NCBI GenBank assembly: GCA_016763315.1
Contig: JAESTZ010000070.1
Location: 1-39,930 of the forward strand
DNA from: Robiginitomaculum sp.
GTDB taxonomy: Bacteria; Pseudomonadota; Alphaproteobacteria; Caulobacterales; Maricaulaceae
DNA length: 39,930 nucleotides
Direction of reading: 5' to 3'
Both the position numbers and the translations under genes were made by a program. Positions 15,879 to 25,029 of this stretch are shown one piece after another (within the stretch, counting starts at the first letter, position 1; every line of letters starts with the position of its first letter). The notes under the pieces are model-generated. The model did not search any database. It saw only the letters and a list, made by a program, of their open reading frames with translations, and was not told the DNA's origin.

Positions 15879-16673
15879 ATGACTGAAATATTTGCTAAAT
15901 CCCAAATTAATAATTTACGTCAAATTTTTGCCAACACAGCAAATAAATCCGGTGTTTCTTTTGATTTCTTGTTGAAAACTGCAACACGCGAAAGCTCAAT
16001 GCAGCCCGACGCAAGGTCAAAAACATCTTCCGCTGCCGGGTTGTTTCAATTTGTCGAACAGACCTGGCTATCAATGATTTCAAAATATGGTCAAGTGTAT
16101 GGGTTGGCAACCGAGGCTGATGCGATCAAGCGTAATGAGAATGGTAAGTTTGTAGTAAAAGATCCGATTGCTCGTAACAAGATACTAAACTTGCGTCATG
16201 ATCCGGTTGTTTCAACAGCAATGGCGGCGCAACTTACTCTTGATAACCGTGAGCAATTATCCGCCAAGATAGGGCGCAAGCCAAATGATGCAGAATTGTA
16301 TGTGGCGCACTTTATGGGGGTTAGTTCAGCAGGCTCATTATTAAATGCGGCAACAACAACGCCTGATATTGCTGCAAGCAAATTATTCCCTGTCGAGGCA
16401 AAAGCTAATCAGGCATTTTTTTTCGATAATAAAGGCAAATCTCGGTCGGTTTCTGATGTCGCGTGGAAATTGCAAAGCTTACATCTTGATGGTTTTTCTG
16501 CGGATAATGTTTCAGGGGTAAGTTCTTCTGGTGAATCCGGTAAGCTTGCTACGGCGTTTCCGTTGGCGAGCGCCATGGTTCGCGCGCCATTAATGCAGCT
16601 TTCACCAATGCTTATCCGGTTACTATCGGAATTGTCCTTGCCGAGCTCGAAAATTTTCGAAGATGAAAAATAA
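15879..16673 (+). CDS. Lytic transglycosylase (SLT-like)
   Basis: Goose-lysozyme/SLT-type fold that cleaves peptidoglycan glycan strands with formation of 1,6-anhydroMurNAc, the compound that AnmK recycles. Catalytic Glu38 lies in TATRESSMQPDA, followed by SSAAGLFQFVEQTWL, the usual SLT pairing. AELYVAHFMGVSSA is the later family helix. No signal peptide is visible from this start, so export may use another route (for example a flagellar one, as for some alphaproteobacterial transglycosylases), or the start lies elsewhere. The 264-residue protein has a C-terminal serine-rich tail. It is followed after 88 bases by a DUF2336 gene on the same strand. Confidence 0.85.
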   Translation: MTEIFAKSQINNLRQIFANTANKSGVSFDFLLKTATRESSMQPDARSKTSSAAGLFQFVEQTWLSMISKYGQVYGLATEADAIKRNENGKFVVKDPIARNKILNLRHDPVVSTAMAAQLTLDNREQLSAKIGRKPNDAELYVAHFMGVSSAGSLLNAATTTPDIAASKLFPVEAKANQAFFFDNKGKSRSVSDVAWKLQSLHLDGFSADNVSGVSSSGESGKLATAFPLASAMVRAPLMQLSPMLIRLLSELSLPSSKIFEDEK

Positions 16674-16761
16674 TAGCTTTTGATCCTAGCTTGGCAACCT
16701 TTGGTTAAGCATAACCGCAGATGATGGGAGGAATCAACTTGTCATCGAAAGGCTAATCCTC

Positions 16762-17910
16762 ATGTCTGTTGCTGCTCTGCGGTCAAAACTAACCGAAAAT
16801 GATATTAGACGTTTGGTAAAGGGTAAAGATGATGATGACCGAGCTATTGCTGCCCATAAAATATGCCGGGTAATTGATCGCGCTCCATTATCACGGGTTG
16901 AACGACAAAGCGCTGCTGAAATTATGCAGGTTATGGCCAATGATGCCGCAGAGCTTGTGCGCCGTGCTTTGGCTGTAACATTACAAAATTCACCGCATTT
17001 GCCTAGGGAATTGGCAAAAAAACTGGCTGAAGACTTGGACTCAATTGCAATTCCGATATTGGCATCTTCACCGTCATTAACAGATGATGACCTGATTGAC
17101 GTGGTGCGCTCTGGTGCTGCTATGCGGCAAATGGCTATCGCAGGGCGTAAAACGGTTTCATCTGGTGTGGTTAGGGTAATAACCTCGGAAGGTCGCGAGC
17201 CGGCTGTAGCTGTCGCAGCATCAAACAATGGTGCGATTTTCGATGATCAGTCTTTTCGTGCCACACTGGACCGGTTTGGTGAAAATGCCAAAGTAACAGA
17301 TAGTTTGATAGCACGGGATTCTTTGCCGGTTCATGTCTCTGAAAAGCTGGTTTCCTTGATTTCTGACGAGGCTTTGCATCGCTTGGCAATTCGCCATGAA
17401 TTACCGCCGCAATTAGCTGTTGAACTATCCGAAGGCGCCAGAGAACGGGCAACTATTGATCTGGTTGATCAGGCTGGCCAAGCTGCTGATATGCGTCGTT
17501 TCGTACAGCAGTTAAATCTAAACGGGAGATTATCTCCGTCATTGGTAGTTCGTGGGTTGTGCATGGGGCATATCAGGTTTGTTGAATGGTCCTTGGCCGA
17601 ACTGGCAGGCGTACCACATTCACGGACATGGCTAATGGTACATGATGCGGGAATGTTAGGCTTACGAGCGATTTATGAACGAGCCGGCTTGCCGCAAAAA
17701 TTATATCCGGTGTTTCGTACTGGAATTGATATGGTTCATGAAATGGATTTTGACGAAGGTCAAATGGATCGTGAGCGGTTCTCGCGGCGACTTATTGAGC
17801 GAGTGCTTACAAGGTTTCAGGCGTTGCCTAAGGAAGAACTTGATTACTTGCTGGCTCGTCTTGATGGATTGTCAAAAGCAACTGCAAAAATGCTGCCTGC
17901 AGCTGCTTGA
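16762..17910 (+). CDS. DUF2336 protein (first copy)
   Basis: A 382-residue helical, HEAT-like repeat protein of the DUF2336 family, found mainly in alphaproteobacteria and of unknown function. The diagnostic segment is PILASSPSLTDDDLIDVVR, followed by RQMAIAGRKTVS. No signal peptide or membrane helix is present, so it is probably cytoplasmic. The ATG follows AAAGG by 9 bases. A second, diverged DUF2336 gene lies at 19492-20586, with an Hpt protein between them. The family is secure; the function is not known. Confidence 0.85.
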   Translation: MSVAALRSKLTENDIRRLVKGKDDDDRAIAAHKICRVIDRAPLSRVERQSAAEIMQVMANDAAELVRRALAVTLQNSPHLPRELAKKLAEDLDSIAIPILASSPSLTDDDLIDVVRSGAAMRQMAIAGRKTVSSGVVRVITSEGREPAVAVAASNNGAIFDDQSFRATLDRFGENAKVTDSLIARDSLPVHVSEKLVSLISDEALHRLAIRHELPPQLAVELSEGARERATIDLVDQAGQAADMRRFVQQLNLNGRLSPSLVVRGLCMGHIRFVEWSLAELAGVPHSRTWLMVHDAGMLGLRAIYERAGLPQKLYPVFRTGIDMVHEMDFDEGQMDRERFSRRLIERVLTRFQALPKEELDYLLARLDGLSKATAKMLPAAA

Positions 17911-18100
17911 TTTTAAAGAATTTCTAATCAGCTAGTTTGCGGCTGTTTGACAATGTGAATAAGCGATAACCATTATGAAGCATGGAGCTTTATCAAAGTA
18001 AGGCTTGGTTTCTGAACGGCTAATTACTTCAAATGTCGCAATATTTTGCGAAGTGTCCCGAGGAAAACATTACTGTACTGAAATTTATTTTTATTTTACG

Positions 18101-18577
18101 CTAAATTGTTGCTAAAAACTGTTTGGTTTTCTTGGCTAATTCAGCGCTTAATATTCCACCTATGGGGTGGTTAGTAACTTTTATCGAGCCCTTGATTGCT
18201 GCGCGAATTGAATCGATATGAGCATCAACCAGAGCTATTGGAGCCTTGGCTCGCACTTCTTTGGTGCCGGTAATATCACATAGCGAGCTAGCAAATGCGG
18301 TAACAATCGGGTAGCCGTAAGTAGTGCCAAGTCCTTTTAAGTCGTGAGCGCGATTAAACAGTTCTCTACCTTCTACCCCGGTCATATTGTTATTCGGTAA
18401 CGATTTTCGCGCATCAATTAGTTTGGTTAGTTCAATCACAATCCATTCGTCAAAATTGGAACTAAGCGATTCAAGTGCCTCTTCTGCTCGAGCAATGGCT
18501 TTTAGGTCAACTTTAGCCATTCTGCCTCCAATTTTATTTCTTAATGTGTTTGGGACTTTAATTAGTTCACCTGACAT
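18101..18577 (-). CDS. Hpt histidine phosphotransfer protein
   Basis: A stand-alone phosphotransfer protein that would relay phosphate between a hybrid kinase and a response regulator. The Hpt helix is FNRAHDLKGLGTTYGYP with phosphoacceptor His78. Residues 27-60 form the preceding helix. The chosen ATG (18577) is 9 bases after AAAAGG; a TTG at 18601 would add eight residues. No kinase or response regulator is adjacent. It lies between the first DUF2336 gene and nadK, 86 bases from the nadK stop. Confidence 0.82.
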   Translation of the reverse strand: MSGELIKVPNTLRNKIGGRMAKVDLKAIARAEEALESLSSNFDEWIVIELTKLIDARKSLPNNNMTGVEGRELFNRAHDLKGLGTTYGYPIVTAFASSLCDITGTKEVRAKAPIALVDAHIDSIRAAIKGSIKVTNHPIGGILSAELAKKTKQFLATI

Positions 18578-18663
18578 TTCATCGAGCCTTTTGTACTGCA
18601 ATAAAAGTTAATTTGGACATGTTTACAACAAAGCTCCTAGCGCTAAGTTAATAAATATCGTCT

Positions 18664-19446
18664 TTATGGACTGAATTGTTCTATCGCAATCCGCTCGCTT
18701 AGTGTGTGTCCTGCATCAAACAAAAGGTATAGTTCTTTGGATTTGCTTTCGCGGATTTCAACATATTGAATATTTCTGACTTCACGATTATCAGCCACGG
18801 CACTTACCATGCGGGTTTCAGAGTCAATTATATCAAATCTTATATTGCTCTTGTGTCCCAGTATAGCTCCACGCCATCTTCGCGGTCGAAAGGCACTTAT
18901 TGGGGTTAAGGCTAATACTTGCGCCTCAAGCGGTATGATAGAGCCGTGAGCCGATAGGTTATAAGCAGTGCTGCCTGTTGGTGTGGCGACCAATATACCG
19001 TCTGCGACAAGTTCTTTCATGCGAACCTTGCCATCGATGGAAATTTTAATTTTTGCTGCTTGGTGTGCCTGACGAAGTAAAGAGACTTCGTTAATTGCCA
19101 CTTCATTAAAGTCTTTGCCGCTTACAGTTTTACCCTGCATTCTAAGTGGTCTGATTATTGCTTTTTCTGCATTGCTTAGTCGTTCAATCAGACCTTCAAC
19201 GTTATAATCATTCATCAAGAAACCAACCGATCCACGGTTCATTCCAAACACTGGAACCGGTGCCAGGATTTGCTGATGTAAGGTTTCAAGCATAAAGCCA
19301 TCACCGCCTAATGCGACAATGACATTAGGTTTGTCTGAGATATAATCTGCGTATCTTTCAGTTAATATCTTTAATGCCAGTTGAGCTTTTGGATTGATTG
19401 ATGCTTTGAATTGCAACTTTCTGATCGGTTTAATTGTATTTTTCAT
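18664..19446 (-). CDS. nadK: NAD kinase
   Basis: NadK phosphorylates NAD to NADP, an essential cytoplasmic step. In the 260-residue protein GGDG (47-50) is the catalytic motif, NEVSLLR contains the NAD-site Asn-Glu, and TPTGSTAYNLSAHG is the diagnostic second motif. No Shine-Dalgarno sequence is obvious. It is short of the E. coli length (292) as is common in alphaproteobacteria. It is on the same strand as the DUF2336 gene upstream (45 bases apart), so they may be cotranscribed. Confidence 0.94.
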   Translation of the reverse strand: MKNTIKPIRKLQFKASINPKAQLALKILTERYADYISDKPNVIVALGGDGFMLETLHQQILAPVPVFGMNRGSVGFLMNDYNVEGLIERLSNAEKAIIRPLRMQGKTVSGKDFNEVAINEVSLLRQAHQAAKIKISIDGKVRMKELVADGILVATPTGSTAYNLSAHGSIIPLEAQVLALTPISAFRPRRWRGAILGHKSNIRFDIIDSETRMVSAVADNREVRNIQYVEIRESKSKELYLLFDAGHTLSERIAIEQFSP

Positions 19447-19491
19447 TATTACAAATCACGGTTTTGCTTTGATCTTGTCAAGGCAAAAGTT

Positions 19492-20586
19492 CTAATTTGC
19501 TCCAGCCATCAATCGTAAGGAAACTGCTGCTGCTGCCGTCGAGTGACCGGTAAATGCTTTTACTGATTTGGCCGCTATTTCTCCTGAAAGGGTTTCATGG
19601 AAATACCCAAGGTCATTCAAATTCCGATGTAAAGAAGGGAAAACCGCGCGCTCTAGTTTTGCAGCATTGCATGCAAGGGCTAATGCTATGCTGGGTCCGC
19701 GTTGCATTGCGCTTCGAAAATGCTCCACAGGAACATCTGCTAAATGGGAAATGGCATGCTCAAATAATAGGGTTTTGCCTTCAACAGTGGCTCTTATCAC
19801 AAGAGACGGGCTTAGTTTGTTAGCCTTGGCTAGTTTCGAAACGAGTCTGGCAATTTTCAACTCAGGGTCATCAGATATGGTTGTGGTTTTCTCAGCACGG
19901 GGTTTGTCCAAAACGGCTTGTCTTACAACTGCTGAAAAGTTATCGGCATCAACCCCGAACTGTTTGGTGATTAGCTTTCTTTCTTCCTGATTAGAATAAG
20001 CGAATAATGAGGGTATCAAGCTGCGTGGAAGGTCTGCTCGATCTGTAAGGAAAAGGCGCAGTTTGTCGTGTCGTCGCGATATTCGTACACACGAAGCAAA
20101 GGTTTCCATGCTCATTTTTGCTGTAGAGTTTGCGGCCATGGTGATTATAACTTCAGGTTCATCAAAGATAATCAAAGCGTTAGTTACAGATTCAACAATT
20201 TCATGACGCCCCGCAATTGCAAGGCGATGAAATAGACTGGAATTCTTAATAATCAGAACAAGGTCATCATCAGTCAAAACAGGGCTTTTTAACAAGACTG
20301 GGTTGGCTATCTGAGGTTCATCATTTGCCCATGACAGAACTAACTTGCGGGGAGTCCACTCTTTGGCGCACAATAAATTAGCCGCTTGTTGTTTGACATT
20401 ATCAGCAGCTTTTTTGTTTAGTAAAAACATTATTTCACTAATAGCGGCTTCATCTAGGCTTTCCATAGGTTTTACTGCACACAAGGAACCAAGAGCAAGA
20501 AATAATTGGTCTCGTTTTTTCGGGTTACTGGATTGCGCCAGTTTTGCCAGTTGGGTCATACTTAAAGCAGCGCTAAGGTCAGTCAT
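19492..20586 (-). CDS. DUF2336 protein (second copy)
   Basis: A 364-residue DUF2336 protein, diverged from the first copy. The shared core is NPVLLKSPVLTDDDLVLII, followed by HRLAIAGRHEIVES; NKLSPSLVIRATVEGK parallels NGRLSPSLVVRGLCMGH in the other protein. ATG 20586 is preferred over the GTG three bases earlier. No export signal. It runs toward nadK and may form a unit with nadK and the Hpt gene, all on the minus strand. The function is unknown; the arrangement suggests a signalling-related role but does not prove it. Confidence 0.84.
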   Translation of the reverse strand: MTDLSAALSMTQLAKLAQSSNPKKRDQLFLALGSLCAVKPMESLDEAAISEIMFLLNKKAADNVKQQAANLLCAKEWTPRKLVLSWANDEPQIANPVLLKSPVLTDDDLVLIIKNSSLFHRLAIAGRHEIVESVTNALIIFDEPEVIITMAANSTAKMSMETFASCVRISRRHDKLRLFLTDRADLPRSLIPSLFAYSNQEERKLITKQFGVDADNFSAVVRQAVLDKPRAEKTTTISDDPELKIARLVSKLAKANKLSPSLVIRATVEGKTLLFEHAISHLADVPVEHFRSAMQRGPSIALALACNAAKLERAVFPSLHRNLNDLGYFHETLSGEIAAKSVKAFTGHSTAAAAVSLRLMAGAN

Positions 20587-20788
20587 CACTTATCCATTCA
20601 TAGTTGTCTAAGAGTATTGCAGCAGAACTTTGCTATCGAGTTAATTTTTAATTGAAAAATACGTTTTACTGCTTTTTTATTAGATATGGTCTTGAAAACA
20701 GGCTGACTGGAAAAATAATAAAAAAGAGCGTAATAGTTGTGTTCGTTATTCTGTAGTCAGATGGTTGAGTTAATAGGGTCGCTCATAA

Positions 20789-21619
20789 ATGTTGTCACAC
20801 TGGAAAGTAATTTTATCCTCAGTCCGCAGCGCTTTTACTTGTTGCTACATTGGCGTGTTTTGTTCTGTTGCTAATCAGGCAATAGCTGGCGCCTGGGTAC
20901 AGGAACCGGGAAGCTCTGAATTTATCACTACGATATTATACTCTTCAGCAATCTCAGGTTATGACGATCTTGGAAACTTAACAGAAGTGGTAGAGTTTTC
21001 TAAACTAGAAACTGCTGTCTACGGGGAGTACGGATTAATAAAAAACTGGTCTATTGTTGGTCGTGTTTCTTATCAAGAAATTTCATTACAAAGAAACCTT
21101 GGAGTTGATGCAGGCAAAGGAATTGGTGCATCTAATATAGCTCTTAAATATAAATTCGGTCAGATTGGTCAATGGTTGTTTTCATCACAAGCCGGAGTTC
21201 TAATTCCTGGCGGTACAGAAAATGGACTAGATTTACGTTTGGGTGAGGGAGGAACTGAATGGGAATTTAGAATTTTAACGGGAAGACCGTTTAAAACACT
21301 AGGTAAAGATGGATTTGTTGATATACAAATAGCTCGTCAGTTTCGATCTTCTGTCACACCGGATGAATTGAAAGTTGACTTTACTGTAGGCTTTTATCCA
21401 AAGCAGAATATTATGCTAATGGGGCAAGTTTTTGGGGTCATAGGTGACAAGCCTCGTGCAATTGAGCGACGCAAGTTAGAATCTCTCAAGATACAAGGGT
21501 CGTTAGTTTGGTTTTTAAGGGAAAATAGTGGAGTTCAGTTTTTTGCCTCTCGCCCTGTTTCTGGGCGAAATGTGATAGCGGACACAGCTATCGGCATAGG
21601 TTGGTGGTCAAGATTTTGA
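20789..21619 (+). CDS. Exported beta-rich envelope protein
   Basis: A 276-residue protein with an N-terminal signal (hydrophobic about 9-30, probable cleavage near AIAGA at residue 33-35). After it come alternating polar/aromatic strands such as WSIVGRVSYQEISL, ALKYKFGQIG and QWLFSSQAGVLIP, and it ends in WWSRF, a terminal aromatic residue typical of outer-membrane barrels. The most likely reading is an outer-membrane beta-barrel of unknown substrate. Its ribosome site is weak. It ends one base before the end of the convergent cytochrome gene. Confidence 0.7.
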   Translation: MLSHWKVILSSVRSAFTCCYIGVFCSVANQAIAGAWVQEPGSSEFITTILYSSAISGYDDLGNLTEVVEFSKLETAVYGEYGLIKNWSIVGRVSYQEISLQRNLGVDAGKGIGASNIALKYKFGQIGQWLFSSQAGVLIPGGTENGLDLRLGEGGTEWEFRILTGRPFKTLGKDGFVDIQIARQFRSSVTPDELKVDFTVGFYPKQNIMLMGQVFGVIGDKPRAIERRKLESLKIQGSLVWFLRENSGVQFFASRPVSGRNVIADTAIGIGWWSRF

Positions 21620-21620
21620 T

Positions 21621-22172
21621 TTATTCTTCATCGTCATCATTATCACTGTTTTCATGTTTTTCTTCATTAGTTTTTGTATACAAATAAGCCATTAATGCTC
21701 GGCGTTTTTCTTCATTGCGTATACCAACAAAAGCCATGCTGGTTTCTGGAAGAAACTCACGAGGGTTCTCTAACCACCGATCTAAATTTTGCATATCCCA
21801 AACAATGTCACTGTCTTGAAGTACTTTGGAATAGCGAAATTCAGTGTTGAAGCCGACTTTATTACCAAACATACCAAATAGGTTTGGACCCATTTTATTT
21901 CTTTGCCCTTGCTCTACTGTGTGACAGGCTCTGCACTTTGCAAATTCCCGTTTTCCAACTTTCAAATCTGCACCAGCTAAATATCCCGTTAAAACAATTT
22001 CTTGCAGCTCGTCGTCTGACGATTGTGTATTAATCATAGGCTCTTTTGAAGGGGAGGGAGTGACCGCTGGTGTATCAATTTGTTTTGCTTCTTCGGCAGA
22101 GTTTTCTGACCCACATGCACTGATTGTTAAAATTATTAGAATGAACAGTATGGGGAGTTTTGTAATTGACAT
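21621..22172 (-). CDS. Lipoprotein c-type cytochrome
   Basis: A class-I cytochrome c on a lipid anchor. ATG 22172 is chosen because GAGG lies 6 bases upstream and it gives a compact lipoprotein signal ending LTISACGS, with lipidated Cys20. An ATG four codons earlier (22184) is the alternative. CRACH (80-84) binds heme, and Met146 in PETSMAFVGI is the distal ligand. A 40-residue proline/serine/acidic linker separates anchor from heme domain. The C terminus is a very acidic tail (DNDDDEE), perhaps for docking. The likely role is periplasmic electron transfer; its heme would be attached by the Ccm system at 25030-29144. Confidence 0.88.
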   Translation of the reverse strand: MSITKLPILFILIILTISACGSENSAEEAKQIDTPAVTPSPSKEPMINTQSSDDELQEIVLTGYLAGADLKVGKREFAKCRACHTVEQGQRNKMGPNLFGMFGNKVGFNTEFRYSKVLQDSDIVWDMQNLDRWLENPREFLPETSMAFVGIRNEEKRRALMAYLYTKTNEEKHENSDNDDDEE

Positions 22173-22324
22173 TGACGGCCTCATAATATGATGTTGACAA
22201 CAGGTTCGATGTTGGCTCGTTTCATTGTTTAATCTATTTTTCTACTCTTGTGCACAATCCTTATCAATGTTTTTGTTCACGAGAGTTTTTGCATTAGCAG
22301 TATAATAGCATGGGCAGCTTCTAG

Positions 22325-23542
22325 ATGGATAAAGGTACTCTTATAATTGGCGCAGGGCAGGCCGCTGCTCAGGCCGCAATTAGCTTGCGACAGCTAAAAT
22401 ACGCTTACCCAATTACTATAATAGGCGAAGAGCCGTATCTTCCTTATCAACGCCCACCTTTGTCAAAAAGCTATTTATCGGATGTGAGTTCGGAAGATGA
22501 AGTATATCTGAAGCCAGCAGAATTTTGGCGGAAGTTCAATATTTCAATTAAAGTCAATACTGCTGTTCAATCTATAAATATAGATGAAAAACAGGTGTTG
22601 TTGGATGGTGGCGATTTCATCGGGTATGAAAATCTGATTATAGCTACTGGCACCAGACCAAGAAAGTTAAATTGCCAAGGCTCTGGTTTACTACAAGTAC
22701 ATTCATTACGAAGCCTGTCTGATGCGAAACATTTAAAAGTTGAACTTTCTGTTGGGAAAAACATCGTGATTATTGGCGGTGGTTATATCGGGTTGGAATG
22801 CGCGGCCACCGCAATAAAAAAACGTATGAATGTAACTCTGTTGGAGGCACAAGATCGTATTCTTGCTCGTGTGGCTGGTGAGCAAATATCCGGTTTTTTC
22901 ACCGAGGAACATCGCAGGGCGGGCGTTGATATTAGGCTGTCGCAACAAATTGCAGCTTTGCATGGTGATATTGATGTTGAGGGGGTGGAGTTGTCCAGTG
23001 GTGAAATTCTTCCCGTTGATCTGGTTCTTGTGGGAGTTGGTGCCATTGCTAATGATGAGTTGGCAAAGAATGCTGATCTGGATTGCGAAAATGGAATTGT
23101 AGTTGATGAATATTGCCAAACTTCACGGGAAAATATTTATGCGATTGGCGATGTTACAAGGCACCCAAATGCCATATATAATATAGATATTCGTCTTGAA
23201 TCAGTACATAATGCCATTGAGCAAGGGAAAACTGCGGCTCTTTCGATAGTTGGTAAACCAAAACCGTATTCGCAAGTCCCTTGGTTCTGGTCTGATCAGT
23301 ATGATCTGAAATTACAAACGGCGGGCTTGAATTCCGGTTGTGATCAGGTGATTGTTCGTGGTGATCCGTTGGAGCGTAGATTCGCGGTGTTTTATATGCG
23401 TGACAAGCGCCTGATCGCTTGTGATGCTGTTAACTCGCCAGCAGAATATATGGGAGCTAGAATATTGATAGCAAGGCAATCCTGTCCTGATGCCGATATG
23501 TTAGCTGACCCTTCTATTGCTATGAAAGATTTGTTATCTTGA
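22325..23542 (+). CDS. FAD-dependent ferredoxin-NAD(P) reductase
   Basis: A 405-residue member of the putidaredoxin/rhodocoxin-reductase group, which passes electrons from NAD(P)H through FAD to a [2Fe-2S] ferredoxin. LIIGAGQAAAQAA (6-18) binds FAD, IIGGGYIGLECAA binds NAD(P)H, and NIYAIGDV is the second FAD motif. The C-terminal PWFWSDQYDLKLQ segment is typical of the ferredoxin reductases. No ferredoxin or cytochrome P450 gene is next to it. An aldehyde dehydrogenase follows after 38 bases on the same strand and is probably cotranscribed. Confidence 0.88.
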   Translation: MDKGTLIIGAGQAAAQAAISLRQLKYAYPITIIGEEPYLPYQRPPLSKSYLSDVSSEDEVYLKPAEFWRKFNISIKVNTAVQSINIDEKQVLLDGGDFIGYENLIIATGTRPRKLNCQGSGLLQVHSLRSLSDAKHLKVELSVGKNIVIIGGGYIGLECAATAIKKRMNVTLLEAQDRILARVAGEQISGFFTEEHRRAGVDIRLSQQIAALHGDIDVEGVELSSGEILPVDLVLVGVGAIANDELAKNADLDCENGIVVDEYCQTSRENIYAIGDVTRHPNAIYNIDIRLESVHNAIEQGKTAALSIVGKPKPYSQVPWFWSDQYDLKLQTAGLNSGCDQVIVRGDPLERRFAVFYMRDKRLIACDAVNSPAEYMGARILIARQSCPDADMLADPSIAMKDLLS

Positions 23543-23580
23543 TGGGGAACTGTCAGGTTGGAATATTATTGGAGAAAAAA

Positions 23581-25020
23581 ATGCAAGTTTTGGATAAATT
23601 TTATATCAACGGAAAATGGGTTGCTCCTGATGGTACTGAAACTTTGGAGGTTATAAATCCCGCTAATGAGGAAGCCTATGCAAAGGTTGTTTTGGGAACG
23701 GCTAAAGACGTTGATTTAGCAGTTGTTAGTGCTCAAAAGGCTTTTTTGTCATGGTCGAAAACCAGCCGCGAAGAACGACTTGAGGTAATGGGCAAGTTTT
23801 TAGCTGCTTACCATGCTAGGCTTGATGACATTGCCAAGGCGATTACCGAAGAAATGGGCGCCCCAGCCTGGATTGCCAGCGCGATGCAGGCTCCGGTGGG
23901 TTTGGGTTTGCTGACATCTGATATTGAAACTCTAAAAACATTCGAGTTTACTGAACAGCGCGGTAATTCAATGATTGTGCGTGAACCTGTTGGCGTTTGT
24001 GGACTAATTACGCCGTGGAATTGGCCAATGAACCAGATTTTTTGCAAATTATCACCGGCACTTGCAACGGGTTGTACCGTTGTCTGGAAACCATCAGAAG
24101 TGTCGCCGGTATCAGCGCAAATTTTAATGGAGATCATTGACGAGGCTGCAATTCCAGCCGGCGTGGTCAATATGGTGCATGGTGACGGGCCTGTTGTTGG
24201 TAATGCTATCGCCTCGCATACGGGCATTGAGATGGTTTCATTTACTGGCTCGACTCGAGCCGGAATATCTGTAGCAGAAGCTGCTGCGCCTACGGTTAAG
24301 CGAGTGGCGCAGGAATTGGGTGGTAAGTCAGCAAATATCATTCTTGATGATTTGGATACACAAGAATTTGCCAAGGCTGTTTCTGGTGGCATGCAAACCA
24401 TGAGTATAAATTCTGGTCAAAATTGTAATGCGCCATCAAGAATGCTGGTTCCAGTGGCAAGAATGCAAGAGGCATTAAAAGTTGCGGCGGCAACAGCTAA
24501 TGCAATACAGGTGGCAGATCCAAATACCGAAGGCATGGTAATGGGGCCAGTAGTTTCCGAAGCTCAATGGAACAGAATTCAGGATTTAATTGCCAAGGGC
24601 ATGGAGCAAGGCGCGGAGCTAGTAGCTGGCGGACCTGGGCGACCCGAGGGATTAAACCGGGGTTTTTATGTCAGGCCGACGGTTTTTGGTAATGTTACTA
24701 ATGATATGGCAATTGCCCGCGAGGAAATATTTGGGCCGGTATTGTGCATTTTAGGTTATGATGATGAAAATCAGGCAATAGAAATTGCTAATGATACGCT
24801 TTACGGTCTTTCCGGTTATATTTCCGGAGATAGTATAGACCGGGTGCGGGAAATCGCTGCAAAACTGCGTACTGGCATGGTGCATTTAAATGGTGCCAAG
24901 CCGGACTTTACCATGCCGTTCGGTGGTTATAAGCAATCAGGGAATGGCCGGGAACGTGGACCAGATGGTTTTGACGAGTATTTAGAGAGCAAGTCAATAC
25001 TTGGCTATGATGCCCAGTGA
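23581..25020 (+). CDS. NAD(P)-dependent aldehyde dehydrogenase
   Basis: A 479-residue ALDH-superfamily enzyme that oxidises an aldehyde to an acid. Asn147 (TPWNWP), Glu245 (QELGGKS) and catalytic Cys282 (NSGQNCNAPSR) are all present, with FTGSTRAG as the cofactor loop. ATG 23581 follows GGAG by 6 bases; an upstream in-frame GTG at 23539 adds an unlikely segment. The substrate is not predictable. The gene shares a strand with the ferredoxin reductase and ends near the 3' end of ccmI, which is read convergently. Confidence 0.92.
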   Translation: MQVLDKFYINGKWVAPDGTETLEVINPANEEAYAKVVLGTAKDVDLAVVSAQKAFLSWSKTSREERLEVMGKFLAAYHARLDDIAKAITEEMGAPAWIASAMQAPVGLGLLTSDIETLKTFEFTEQRGNSMIVREPVGVCGLITPWNWPMNQIFCKLSPALATGCTVVWKPSEVSPVSAQILMEIIDEAAIPAGVVNMVHGDGPVVGNAIASHTGIEMVSFTGSTRAGISVAEAAAPTVKRVAQELGGKSANIILDDLDTQEFAKAVSGGMQTMSINSGQNCNAPSRMLVPVARMQEALKVAAATANAIQVADPNTEGMVMGPVVSEAQWNRIQDLIAKGMEQGAELVAGGPGRPEGLNRGFYVRPTVFGNVTNDMAIAREEIFGPVLCILGYDDENQAIEIANDTLYGLSGYISGDSIDRVREIAAKLRTGMVHLNGAKPDFTMPFGGYKQSGNGRERGPDGFDEYLESKSILGYDAQ

Positions 25021-25029
25021 TCTGTTGAT

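Noticed and set aside
18037-18050. CGCAA-TATT-TTGCG hairpin after the first DUF2336 gene
   Set aside because: The stem is 5 bp with weak GC content and no U tract, so I do not call a terminator.
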